From positions 1 through 59,260 of the forward strand of contig NZ_LIKT01000028.1 of the NCBI RefSeq assembly GCF_001294455.1: a stretch of 59,260 nucleotides of DNA, read 5' to 3'. This document shows, piece after piece, positions 40,891 through 49,703 of the stretch (positions are counted from its first letter, which is position 1; each line of letters starts with the position of its first letter). The notes under the pieces were generated by a model. It did no database searches. It was not told where the DNA came from and worked only from the letters and a program-made list of their open reading frames with translations. Origin of the DNA: Phaeobacter sp. 11ANDIMAR09. GTDB taxonomy: Bacteria; Pseudomonadota; Alphaproteobacteria; Rhodobacterales; Rhodobacteraceae. Both the position numbers and the translations under genes were made by a program.

Positions 40891-42576
40891 TTAGTCTTTG
40901 CCAGCAACAGGTCCATAAGCTGCAGCACCAACCTCGCTCACCAGACCACGTTTGAGATCCAGCGCCAGCGCCTCGGACGCACGTTCGGACGGTGCGCCAA
41001 AGCCGCCACCGCCGGGAGTGTCAAAGATCAGGTAGTCACCTGGCGCCACCCGCAGCTCTCCCTTGCCGGGAATATCCATGTCACCTTCTCGAAAGCGGAT
41101 ACGCCCCGGAGCGCCGGGATGTCCGCCCATGCGTCCAAGGGCCGGAAATTTGAGCCGCTCAACCGACAGAAACACAATGAAGGGAGCGTCATTTGACGAT
41201 GTCATCTCAATCCGCTGTCCAAGACCGCCGCGGAATTTGCCCGGGCCGCCGGAGTCCGGTAACAGCTCACGCCGCCACATCACCACCGGGGCGACACTTT
41301 CGGTGATTTCAACCTGTGATCCAAACACGCCAGACGGATAGGCTGTGGCCGACAATCCATCCGCATGAGGTCGCGCCCCAGTCCCACCGTTGTGAACAGG
41401 CTCAATCGCAAATTCGCGTCCGCCATTTGCGGCAACCTCTGGGGCATGGCGCATCGGCAGGTCAAACATGCAGCTTGCGCCTTCAGCCGGAACTCTGTCA
41501 GGTAGAGCCTGATGCAGACAGCCAAGGACCAGATCGGGCGTGACTTGACCCAGGGTGTGCCGCATTGCAACGGGCGCTGGGTGCTGGGCATTTAGGATGC
41601 AGTTCTTGGGCCCTTCGACGGTGAATGGCGCCAGAGACCCCGCATTGTTGGGAATGTCCGGACCGACCAGGCAGCGCAGCGCAAAAACTGTGTAAGCCGT
41701 AGCATAGTTCAGCGGCACATTGATGCCCTTTTTGGAAAGGCCTGAGGTCCCGGTGAAATCCACATGCATACTGTTTTTGGTCACGGTCAGTGTTGCGTGC
41801 AACTCCAGCTCATTCTCATAGCCATCCATCTTTAGCATGTTTTTATAGACGCCGGTCGGCACCTCTGAGATTGCCTCAATCGCCCCTTTCCGCGAGATCT
41901 CGATGATGTAGTCCCCAAGGGCATAAAGATCATCTGTGCCGAATTCCTCCATCATTGCGACCAGTCGGTTCACCCCCGCTTCACAACAGGCAATCAGCGC
42001 ATAGATATCACCTTCGTTGGCAACGGGCTCACGCGAGTTGGCGCGCACGATATCCATCAACAGTGCATTGGGCGTACCTGCCTCGACCAGCTTGCAAGGC
42101 GGGATCAGCAGGCCCTCATCATAGATGTCAGAGCCTTCTGGCCCCATGCCTAATCCACCCAGATCGACCAAATGCGAGGTGCAGGAAGTAAAGCCCACCA
42201 CCCTGCCCTCCTTGAAGGCTGGCATCATCAGTAAAAAATCGTTCAGATGCCCCGAGGCAAGCCAAGGATCATTCGTCATGTAGATATCGCCGGGCTTCAT
42301 GTCTTCCAGGGCAAAGCGCCCCCGCAGATGCAAAACCGCTTCGGCCATGGTGTTGATATGGCCCGGCGTGCCGGTCACTGCCTGGGCCAGCATGCGACCA
42401 TCGACATCAAAAATCCCGGCGGAAATGTCACCACATTCGCGCACGATCGGCGAAAAGGCCGCGCGGATCAGGGTTTGCCCCTGCTCTTCGACGACCGACA
42501 GCAGGCGGTTCCACATGACTTGCAAGCGCGCCGCAGAAAGGGGAGATGCTTTGGCCTGAGAGAGATCAACACTCAT
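40891..42576 (-). CDS. hyuB: Hydantoinase B/oxoprolinase-type subunit
   Basis: Predicted 561-residue HyuB-type subunit of an ATP-dependent ring-opening amidohydrolase (hydantoinase/5-oxoprolinase) or related carboxylase. Family marks: GHINTMAEAVLHLR, DIYMTNDPWLASGHLNDFLL, a Gly-rich end DTPGGGGFGAPSERA. It overlaps hyuA by four bases; the two chains form one enzyme in known systems. Confidence 0.9.
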   Translation of the reverse strand: MSVDLSQAKASPLSAARLQVMWNRLLSVVEEQGQTLIRAAFSPIVRECGDISAGIFDVDGRMLAQAVTGTPGHINTMAEAVLHLRGRFALEDMKPGDIYMTNDPWLASGHLNDFLLMMPAFKEGRVVGFTSCTSHLVDLGGLGMGPEGSDIYDEGLLIPPCKLVEAGTPNALLMDIVRANSREPVANEGDIYALIACCEAGVNRLVAMMEEFGTDDLYALGDYIIEISRKGAIEAISEVPTGVYKNMLKMDGYENELELHATLTVTKNSMHVDFTGTSGLSKKGINVPLNYATAYTVFALRCLVGPDIPNNAGSLAPFTVEGPKNCILNAQHPAPVAMRHTLGQVTPDLVLGCLHQALPDRVPAEGASCMFDLPMRHAPEVAANGGREFAIEPVHNGGTGARPHADGLSATAYPSGVFGSQVEITESVAPVVMWRRELLPDSGGPGKFRGGLGQRIEMTSSNDAPFIVFLSVERLKFPALGRMGGHPGAPGRIRFREGDMDIPGKGELRVAPGDYLIFDTPGGGGFGAPSERASEALALDLKRGLVSEVGAAAYGPVAGKD

Positions 42577-44684
42577 AGTGCGCCTCCTTTCTGAGTTTGG
42601 ATCAGGACAAGATTTCCGATGGCATCCACCTCGGCAGTGAAATCAACTGAGACAAGCGTTGTGGTCTGGGGTTCATGGATCAATGCCGGTCCTGGAACGA
42701 TATCACCGGGGCTAAGATCCGCACGCGCAACAAAAGCGGCTTCTTTGGTGGTGCCGTCGACGTCACAGGTGATTGGGCGGGTTTCGTAGGCGACAAAGGC
42801 CTTATTATCAGGAGCCTGAGGCGCAGGCGGGATTCGACCATCTTTCGTGGCAACCCGGACTGACCAGTTCAGGATCTCGATCTTCATGCCCGGAACCGGG
42901 CGCGAGAACTGCTTGCGGTATTCATCCTCGAATGCCGTGGTCAAAGGTGCCACATCAGCCGAAGACAGCAAGCGATCCGGCAATGCGATTTCAATTTCAT
43001 GGCCTTGTCCGTTGTAGCGCATGAAGGCAGTGCGTAGCACCTCGACCTCGGCGTTGCCCGCCTCCTGCGAAACAACTCCCTTGGCCTCGGCAACCATGTT
43101 CTCGAACAGCTGGTTGATGTCGTCCAAATCCATACTGCCCAACAGCGCATAGCGCGACCTGACAATTTCGAACGACACGGGCGCAAAGAGAAATCCAACA
43201 GCCGACCCCACCCCCGGGTTGGGCGGAATTACAATGCGTGACACCCCGGCTGAACGCGCTACACGCGTGGCATGCAACGGGCCGTTGCCGCCAAAGGCAA
43301 TCATGGTGCGTGGCCCCAGATCCTTGCCAGATTCCACAGCATGCATCCTGCCCGCGGATGCCATGCTCTCATCCACGATGCGGCTTACCCCGTCAGCAGT
43401 GGCTACAGCGTCCAAATTCAGTCGTGAGCCAATCACACGGGTCAGTGCCTCTTTGGAACCCTCAGGGTCCAGCTCAATGTGACCTTCGGCAAAGGTATCT
43501 GGCACGATGTACCCTAGGGTTATGTCGCTATCAGTGACCGTGGGTTCGGTGCCGCCACGTTTAAAGGCCACCGGTCCCGGTTCAGAACCCGCTGATCTGG
43601 GGCCAACCGTCAAGCGGCCCAGCCGGTCCACACCCGCGATGGATCCTCCGCCTGCGCCGATTTCGATCATTTCAATCACCGGAATACGAACCGGCATGCC
43701 AGATCCCTTGATGAACCGGGCGGCACGGGCGATTTCGAACGCGCGCGAAGTTTGTGGGCGAGCATTGTCGATCAGGCAGAGTTTGGCCGTGGTGCCACCG
43801 ACATCAAATGACAAAACCTCATCTAGGCCCGCATGGGCAGCAACGCGGGCCGCCAGAATAGCCCCACCCGCCGGGCCGCTTTCAACCAGCCGGATTGGAA
43901 AACGAGAAGCAGTCTGGACCGTGCACATTCCCCCGCCTGCGGTCATCATCAGGATCGGACAGGTGACGCCTTCAGCTTCGAACTGAGCCACGAACCGGGC
44001 AAGATAGCTTTCCATCAGCGGCTGGATATAGGCATTGGCAACTGTGGTGCAAAGACGGTCGAACTCGCGTGCCTCGGGGCTGACCTCGGATGAAATCGAG
44101 ACCGTCAGACCGGGGCGGCGTTCAGCAAGCAGGTCGCGGAGCCTGATTTCATGTGCCGGATTGGCGTAGGCATGCATCAGGCAAATGGCGATGGCGTCCA
44201 CACCGCTACGATCAATCTGCGCAAGCAGAGCATCAATCGCCCCATCCTCCATTGGGATGAGAACCTCCCCCTCGGCGGACATACGCTCGCTGATGACAAA
44301 AGACCGTTCGCGCGGCACCAGCAGATCGGGCTTTTCAAGATTGATATCATACTGCGAATACCGACGCTCGTAACCGATATCAAGAATATCGCGAAAACCT
44401 TCGGTGCAGATGGTTGCAACCTCAGCGCCGCGCCGCTCGATCAAGGCATTTGTTGCCAGTGTCGTTCCATGGATAAATCCCGTCACGTCTGACAGTTTGC
44501 GCGCGGCGGTCTCAGTCACCCGCCTTGCCCCCTCCATGGCGCCATCGGCGGGGTTTGCATGGGTTGTTAGTGTTTTGGTTGAGGCAAGGATTCTGTCCTC
44601 ACCTTCAAGCAAAACCGTGTCGGTAAAGGTTCCACCGATATCAATGGCAATGCGAAGGGGCTGCGCCCCTGAAGTTGCGTTCAT
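42573..44684 (-). CDS. hyuA: Hydantoinase A/oxoprolinase-type subunit
   Basis: Predicted 703-residue HyuA-type subunit with an actin-like ATPase fold: RIAIDIGGTFTDTVLLEGED at the N-terminus (phosphate loop 1), SFDVGGTTAKLCLID (phosphate 2) and MIAFGGNGPLHATRVA. Start placed at ATG 44684 after AGGA, where family similarity begins; the frame is open 28 codons further. With HyuB it should hydrolyse a cyclic amide (hydantoin, oxoproline or similar) at the cost of ATP. Confidence 0.9.
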   Translation of the reverse strand: MNATSGAQPLRIAIDIGGTFTDTVLLEGEDRILASTKTLTTHANPADGAMEGARRVTETAARKLSDVTGFIHGTTLATNALIERRGAEVATICTEGFRDILDIGYERRYSQYDINLEKPDLLVPRERSFVISERMSAEGEVLIPMEDGAIDALLAQIDRSGVDAIAICLMHAYANPAHEIRLRDLLAERRPGLTVSISSEVSPEAREFDRLCTTVANAYIQPLMESYLARFVAQFEAEGVTCPILMMTAGGGMCTVQTASRFPIRLVESGPAGGAILAARVAAHAGLDEVLSFDVGGTTAKLCLIDNARPQTSRAFEIARAARFIKGSGMPVRIPVIEMIEIGAGGGSIAGVDRLGRLTVGPRSAGSEPGPVAFKRGGTEPTVTDSDITLGYIVPDTFAEGHIELDPEGSKEALTRVIGSRLNLDAVATADGVSRIVDESMASAGRMHAVESGKDLGPRTMIAFGGNGPLHATRVARSAGVSRIVIPPNPGVGSAVGFLFAPVSFEIVRSRYALLGSMDLDDINQLFENMVAEAKGVVSQEAGNAEVEVLRTAFMRYNGQGHEIEIALPDRLLSSADVAPLTTAFEDEYRKQFSRPVPGMKIEILNWSVRVATKDGRIPPAPQAPDNKAFVAYETRPITCDVDGTTKEAAFVARADLSPGDIVPGPALIHEPQTTTLVSVDFTAEVDAIGNLVLIQTQKGGAL

Positions 44685-44889
44685 TTGGTTAGTCCTGCTG
44701 ATTGAATGTCCGTATGCGACGCGTCCCAATGGGGGACCAATCAGCATTCCGGCACGACGCAGTCGCAACCTGTGGACCGGCGATCCAGGCGTTTGATATT
44801 TCTGTTAGGTTTCATGTCAGAAGCTCTTGGTAGCCCTGTGCTTAGTCGGCCCGCCCAAGGTGCGAGCCTCTCTATTGCACTCAGCGCCG

Positions 44890-45348
44890 TCATTGACAGC
44901 GCGCGATCATTTCGACCTCAACCGCGGCATTGCCCGGCAAAGAGGACACTCCGACAGCTGATCGTGCGTGAAGACCGACATCCCCCATCACCGCGGAAAT
45001 CAGATCAGAGGCCCCGTTTGCGACCTTGGGGTGGTCGGCAAACCCCTGTGCGGCGTTCACGAAAACGGTCAGCTTGGAGATCTGTGTGACCTTGTTTAGA
45101 TCTCCCACAGCCTCCTGAAGGGCAGAGAGCAGCCGCAGAGCACAAAGCCCTGCCGCAGCCCGTCCGGCATTCAGGTCCAGTTCCGCCCCGACCTGGCCAA
45201 TGTATTGCAGCTCTGTGCCCTTTTTGGGGGTCTGTCCGGCCAGATAGATGATATCACCATCCCGAACCCATGGGCGATAATGTGCTGCGGGTTCAGGTGG
45301 CGGCGGCAGAACAAGGCCAAGCTCTTCGAGGCGGTTTTTGATTGTCAT
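44890..45348 (-). CDS. RidA/YjgF-family protein
   Basis: Predicted 152-residue RidA-superfamily protein: HYRPWVRDGDIIYLAGQTPK, QISKLTVFVNAAQGFADHPK and HARSAVGVSSLPGNAAVEVE with the conserved substrate-site Arg (ARSAVG). Such proteins hydrolyse reactive imines made by PLP enzymes. A PLP-enzyme gene lies 19 bases upstream in the same operon, which fits. Confidence 0.9.
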   Translation of the reverse strand: MTIKNRLEELGLVLPPPPEPAAHYRPWVRDGDIIYLAGQTPKKGTELQYIGQVGAELDLNAGRAAAGLCALRLLSALQEAVGDLNKVTQISKLTVFVNAAQGFADHPKVANGASDLISAVMGDVGLHARSAVGVSSLPGNAAVEVEMIARCQ

Positions 45349-45367
45349 GGTGAAGTTTCCTTGCCGA

Positions 45368-46309
45368 TCAGCCGATGACGGAATTCAGGGCTTGTTCCAA
45401 ATCTGCAATGAGCTCATCAATATTTTCGATACCAACAGAAAGACGGAGCAAATCACGCGGGGTTGGTGAATCTGCGCTCTCCATACCGGCCCGGTGTTCG
45501 ATCACGGTTTCAGTACTGCCAAACGAAATGGCCTGCCGGATGACCCGGACTTGTGCAGCAATCGATTTGGCCGCATTCTCCCCCCCTTTCAGACGAAATG
45601 AGAGCATTCCACCAAAGCCACCGTTCATCTGACGACATGCAATCTGATGCTGTGGATGACTCGGCAAACCGGGGTAGAGAACCTTTTCAACGGCGGGGTG
45701 CGCCTGCAGAAACTGGGCCATCTTCAGCGCATTGGCCGAACTGGTTTTGACCCGCAGAGCCAAGGTTCGCATCCCGCGTAGCAAGAGCCAGGCCTCAAAG
45801 CTGCCGACAACGCCCCCATAGGCATTCCGAAGTGCCGCCATTTCCTTGAGAACATGCTCTTTTCCAGGTGCAACAATCGCCGCTCCTGCAATCAGATCCC
45901 CATGCCCATTCAGATACTTACTGCAAGAATGGATCACGATGTCCGCCCCATGGGCGATGGGCTGTGTCAGGATTGGGGTGGAGACCGTGCTGTCGATTGC
46001 CACCAAACACCCCGCCGCATGTGCAACCTCGGCAATGGCCTCAATGTCAGATACGATCCAGGTCGGGTTGCTCGGGGTTTCCACCCAGATGAGCTTGGTC
46101 TTGCCCGGTAAAATGGCGGCAGCAACCGCCGACGCGTCAAAGTCGGGAAGGAAGCTGAAGGTCAGCCCCCAGAGGCGACCATGCTGGTTCGCCCAATCTC
46201 GCAGGCCGGAATAAACGGCGGCAGGCAGGATCACGTGATCCCCTGGCGCCAGGCGTTGGAAAACAGTGGTGATCGCTGACATCCCTGAAGGGGGTGTTGT
46301 CACATAAAG
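45368..46309 (-). pseudogene. Cys/Met-metabolism PLP enzyme, N-terminus removed by IS6
   Basis: About 313 residues of a cystathionine beta-lyase/gamma-synthase type enzyme remain: TTPPSGMSAITTVFQRLAPG, VAIDSTVSTPILTQP, and HSCSKYLNGHGD with the PLP lysine. Full-length family members are near 390-400 residues; the first ~75, containing part of the tetramer and active-site region, are replaced at about 46310 by the IS6 element. Frame remains open into IS DNA up to 46369. Probably inactive. As the first gene of the operon its own promoter is also gone. Confidence 0.82.
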
Positions 46310-46353
46310 CTGTCCTCGTTGCCGACGTCGACATTTGCTCGTAGGCATCTCGG

Positions 46354-47055
46354 ATGAGCACACAATCAATCAGCTACAAGCGTCATCGTTTTCCACCAGC
46401 GATTATCACTCACGCTGTTTGGCTATATTGTCGTTTCAACCTCAGCCTTCGCGAGGTTGAAGAGATGTTTCTGGAACGTGGGATTGATGTTTCGTACGAG
46501 ACCATCCGCAGATGGGTTGCGAAATTTGGCCCATCCATTGCGCGCAAATTGCGTCAGCGACAGCCAGTGCCCGGCGACATTTGGCATCTGGACGAAGTCG
46601 TCGTGAAGATCAAAGGCAGGAGATTTTGGCTGTGGCGGGCCGTTGATCAGAACGGCGTTGTTTTGGATGAAATTCTTCAACGAAAGCGCGATAAGAAAGC
46701 AGCGAAACGCCTGTTTCACAGGTTGATGAAAAAGCAGGAGCGCGCGCCAAAACGTATCATCACGGACAAGCTGAGGTCTTATGGTGCAGCCAAACGTGAG
46801 ATCGCGCCGGGCGTTGAGCATCGGTCGCACAAAGGCCTCAACAACCGGGCCGAGAACAGCCACTTGGCATTTCGAAAGCGGGAAAGGGCGATGCAGGGAT
46901 ATCGCTCGCCAGGAAACCTACAGCGGTTCGTATCAATTCACTCTGCCATCCGAAATTGCTTCTCCGTTCCAGCCCGCCGTCGCTCTGCCTTAACAATTCG
47001 ATACCACCGTCTCGAGGCTTTCGACGCTTGGAATGCCGTCACACGGGCAGCTTGA
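46354..47055 (+). CDS. IS6-family transposase (second type)
   Basis: Predicted 233-residue transposase: SYKRHRFPPAIITHAVWLYC, SLREVEEMFLERGIDVSYET, DIWHLDEVVVKIKGRRFWLW, RIITDKLRSYGAAKREIAPG, SHKGLNNRAENSHLAFRKRE. It is IS6-like but clearly different from the copies at 36517 and 39177. Only about 40 bases separate its start from the broken PLP gene, and no clear inverted ends are visible, so the element itself is probably truncated on the left. Confidence 0.9.
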   Translation: MSTQSISYKRHRFPPAIITHAVWLYCRFNLSLREVEEMFLERGIDVSYETIRRWVAKFGPSIARKLRQRQPVPGDIWHLDEVVVKIKGRRFWLWRAVDQNGVVLDEILQRKRDKKAAKRLFHRLMKKQERAPKRIITDKLRSYGAAKREIAPGVEHRSHKGLNNRAENSHLAFRKRERAMQGYRSPGNLQRFVSIHSAIRNCFSVPARRRSALTIRYHRLEAFDAWNAVTRAA

Positions 47056-47106
47056 AATACGAGCATCGGGATTTTTCCTTGGTCACGCTGTTAAGGTGAC
47101 AACACC

Positions 47107-47124
47107 AGGCCAACAAGAGTCGCA
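47107..47124. repeat. 18-bp repeat shared with 19168-19185
   Basis: Identical copy of AGGCCAACAAGAGTCGCA in the same orientation, 52 bases after the IS6 transposase stop. It is probably a leftover end of the same kind of IS30 element seen at 19168. Confidence 0.55.
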
Positions 47125-47210
47125 GTTCATGTATCGCTCACAAGGGAGCGCGCTACCTGCACCTGCCTATCCCCTACATTGTTGCGGATTAAGGCTTTCC
47201 TTGGTTGAAA

Positions 47211-47226
47211 ATATTGGATACAATAT
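47211..47226. promoter_or_regulatory. GntR operator candidate A
   Basis: ATATTG-GATA-CAATAT is a perfect palindrome with a 4-base centre, containing the 10-base core TTGTATCCAA in reverse. It lies 32 bases upstream of the dehydrogenase start at 47258. Three more copies of the core lie at 49664, 54115 and 57709. Confidence 0.7.
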
Positions 47227-47257
47227 CCACAAACTCCGATCCAAAAGCGAGACAGAC

Positions 47258-48772
47258 ATGACCTTCTCTCCCCACGGGAAACACCTGATTGCAGGTAACT
47301 GGGTGTCAGCCGAGGCGACCTTTGCCTCCAGCCCGGCGCATGGACCCAGCCATAACTATGCCATTGGGCGTATCCAAGATGTCGAGGCAGCCGTGCAGGC
47401 GGCTGAGCAGGCCTTTTGGGATTTTGGCTATTCCTCTCGTGAAACCCGCGCCAAGTTTCTGAACGCCATTGCCGATGAAATCGAGGCCCGTGGCGATTCC
47501 ATCACCGAGATCGGCACCCAGGAAACCGGTCTGCCCGAAGCCCGCCTGCAGGGCGAGCGTGGCCGCACCACAGGTCAGCTGCGTATGTTTGCCAATCATA
47601 TCGAGGAGGGGGAGTACCTCGATTGTCGCCATGACGAAGCGCTGCCCGAGCGCCAACCACTGCCACGTCCTGATTTGAAGATGGTCCAGCGCCCCATCGG
47701 TCCGGTCGCGGTCTTTGGTGCGTCCAACTTTCCCCTGGCCTTCTCGACCGCCGGCGGTGACACCGCAGCGGCGCTGGCGGCAGGCTGCCCGGTTGTGGTT
47801 AAAGGTCACTCCGCCCACCCCGGCACCGGTGAAATCATTGCCGAAGCCATTCATGCAGCCATTGTAAAATGCGGCATGAACCCCGGCGTGTTCAGCCTTA
47901 TTCAGGGGGGGGACCGCAAGGTGGGCTCGGCTCTGGTCCAGCACCCGCTGATCAAGGCCGTGGGCTTTACCGGCTCATTGGCAGGTGGTCGTGCGCTGTT
48001 TGATCTTTGCGCGGCGCGCCCCGAGCCAATCCCCTTCTTTGGTGAACTGGGCTCGGTCAATCCGATGTTCATTCTGGAAGGCGCGCTGACAAAACGCGGG
48101 ACGGAAATTGGCGAAGGCTGGGCCGGGTCGCTCTGCATGGGGGCCGGTCAGTTCTGCACCAACCCCGGAATCGCGATTGTGCGGGCCGGTGGCGCGGCAG
48201 AGGCCTTTGCAACGGCGGCGCAGAAGGCCTTGGGCGAGATGTCTGCCCAGACCATGCTGACCGATGGGATCGCCGCAGCCTATCGCGACGGGCAGAAGCG
48301 TATCGTCAATACCGGTGGTGTGCAGGAACTGCTGACAACAACCTGCGATTTGCGCGATGCGACGCCCTACCTCTATCAGACCACTGCTAAGAACTGGCTG
48401 GCAAACGAAGCCCTAGCCGAGGAGGTCTTTGGCCCGCTTGGTCTCATCGTGGTTGCCGAAGATGACGCGGAAATGCGCGACATCGCCCTGGGTTTGCAGG
48501 GGCAGCTGACCTGCACGCTACACATGGACGACAGCGATATGGAGGCCGCAAAAAGGCTGATGCCGGTGCTGGAGCGCAAGGCTGGCCGTATCCTGGCCAA
48601 TGGTTTCCCAACGGGCGTTGAGGTCAGCGACACCATGGTGCATGGCGGCCCCTACCCGGCCTCTACAAACTTTGGCGCCACCTCGGTTGGTACTCTGTCG
48701 ATCCGCCGCTTCCTGCGTCCGGTCTGCTATCAGAACCTTGCGGATCAGCTGGTTCCAGAGCAGTCGGTATAA
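47258..48772 (+). CDS. 2-oxoglutarate semialdehyde dehydrogenase
   Basis: Predicted 504-residue aldehyde dehydrogenase of the 2,5-dioxovalerate/2-oxoglutarate semialdehyde group, which makes 2-oxoglutarate with NAD(P)+. Marks: IGPVAVFGASNFPLAFSTAG, the catalytic Glu region FGELGSVNPMFI and the nucleophile Cys in GAGQFCTNPGIAIV. Start at ATG 47258 follows the GntR operator closely. This is the last step of hydroxyproline breakdown, and the other steps are encoded between 49704 and 54000. Confidence 0.92.
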   Translation: MTFSPHGKHLIAGNWVSAEATFASSPAHGPSHNYAIGRIQDVEAAVQAAEQAFWDFGYSSRETRAKFLNAIADEIEARGDSITEIGTQETGLPEARLQGERGRTTGQLRMFANHIEEGEYLDCRHDEALPERQPLPRPDLKMVQRPIGPVAVFGASNFPLAFSTAGGDTAAALAAGCPVVVKGHSAHPGTGEIIAEAIHAAIVKCGMNPGVFSLIQGGDRKVGSALVQHPLIKAVGFTGSLAGGRALFDLCAARPEPIPFFGELGSVNPMFILEGALTKRGTEIGEGWAGSLCMGAGQFCTNPGIAIVRAGGAAEAFATAAQKALGEMSAQTMLTDGIAAAYRDGQKRIVNTGGVQELLTTTCDLRDATPYLYQTTAKNWLANEALAEEVFGPLGLIVVAEDDAEMRDIALGLQGQLTCTLHMDDSDMEAAKRLMPVLERKAGRILANGFPTGVEVSDTMVHGGPYPASTNFGATSVGTLSIRRFLRPVCYQNLADQLVPEQSV

Positions 48773-48778
48773 ACAAGA

Positions 48779-48808
48779 TCCCGTTGCGCAGCGTCCTGCG
48801 CAACGGGA
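48779..48808. terminator. Strong stem-loop after the dehydrogenase gene
   Basis: A perfect 13-bp stem TCCCGTTGCGCAG/CTGCGCAACGGGA with loop CGTC begins seven bases after the stop codon. The following bases are not a T-run, so it may end transcription together with Rho or protect the mRNA 3' end. It also separates the convergent gntR gene. Confidence 0.65.
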
Positions 48809-48881
48809 CACGCCAATGATCTCTCTTTGATCGTACCGGGCCGAGGTCGCTGTGTTACGGCACTGAGGCCGCTTGTCCGTC

Positions 48882-49553
48882 TTAGCGCGATGGTGTTTTG
48901 CGTTGCGCAGCGATCATTTCCAAAAGCTCGGTCTTGGTGCGCAGGATATGCTGTTCCAGCAGTGCCGTTCCCGCCGCAACCTCGCCGTTGCGGGCAAGGG
49001 CCAACAACTGGCGGTGCTCTTCCTTGGCGGGTTCTCGCTGCTTCATCACGCTGAGATGGATACGGACATAGCGGTCTGAATGCAGGCTCAGCCGCTCCAG
49101 AAATTCATTCGACATCCGCCGGTCCGCTGCCGCATAGAGCGCCATGTGATAGCTATAATTGAGCTTGCCCCACTGGCTGATGTCATCGGAATTTTCCATC
49201 TCGGTCAAAATCCGTTCACAGGTCGCAAAGTCGGCCTCGCCCATCTGAGGTATGGATCGGCGAAACAGATCAAGCTCGATCAGCAGGCGCAGGTCAAAGA
49301 TTTCGCCGATCTCGGGCAGCGAGTGCTTCACCACGGAGCCGCCACGGTTGTTTTCCCACAGGACCAGGCCTTCGGCATTGAGACGTTTCAGCGCCTCGCG
49401 CACTGGCATACGCGACACATCGTATTCCTCAGCCAAAAGCTCTTGGCGGATCGCCTCGCCCTCTGCCAGCTCTCCACTCAGGATGCGTTCCCTCAGATCA
49501 CTAGCAATCATTTCAGGTAGGCTCTGTTTCTTGACCACGCGCGCGCCTGCCAT
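48882..49553 (-). CDS. GntR-family (FCD) regulator of the hydroxyproline genes
   Basis: Predicted 223-residue repressor. The winged helix (about 10-75: SLPEMIASDLRERILSGELA, then VSRMPVREALKRLNAEGLV) is followed by an alpha-helical FCD ligand domain with metal-site candidates (Asp in IFDLRLLIE, His residues in YHMAL and RIHLSV). I start at ATG 49553 after GAGGGAG. It is encoded among the genes of hydroxyproline use, and a shared palindromic site lies before four of their transcription units including its own divergent promoter, so it most likely controls them with hydroxyproline or an intermediate as inducer. Confidence 0.87.
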   Translation of the reverse strand: MAGARVVKKQSLPEMIASDLRERILSGELAEGEAIRQELLAEEYDVSRMPVREALKRLNAEGLVLWENNRGGSVVKHSLPEIGEIFDLRLLIELDLFRRSIPQMGEADFATCERILTEMENSDDISQWGKLNYSYHMALYAAADRRMSNEFLERLSLHSDRYVRIHLSVMKQREPAKEEHRQLLALARNGEVAAGTALLEQHILRTKTELLEMIAAQRKTPSR

Positions 49554-49660
49554 CGTAACTCCCTCATTTGTATTTTGGATCAAATCTACGCAGCATCACG
49601 GGGATACATCAACTCCGTTGCCAGATAAACGCTTCGTTCGGATTGAAACTTGATGCAAGT

Positions 49661-49676
49661 GTATTGTATCCAATAT
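49661..49676. promoter_or_regulatory. GntR operator candidate B
   Basis: GTATTG-TATC-CAATAT contains the core TTGTATCCAA (49664-49673) in a nearly perfect palindrome. It lies between the divergent gntR (start 49553) and Ldh2-family (start 49704) genes and can control both. Confidence 0.7.
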
Positions 49677-49703
49677 CCTGAAATTCAGATAAGGGCAGTT
49701 TGC

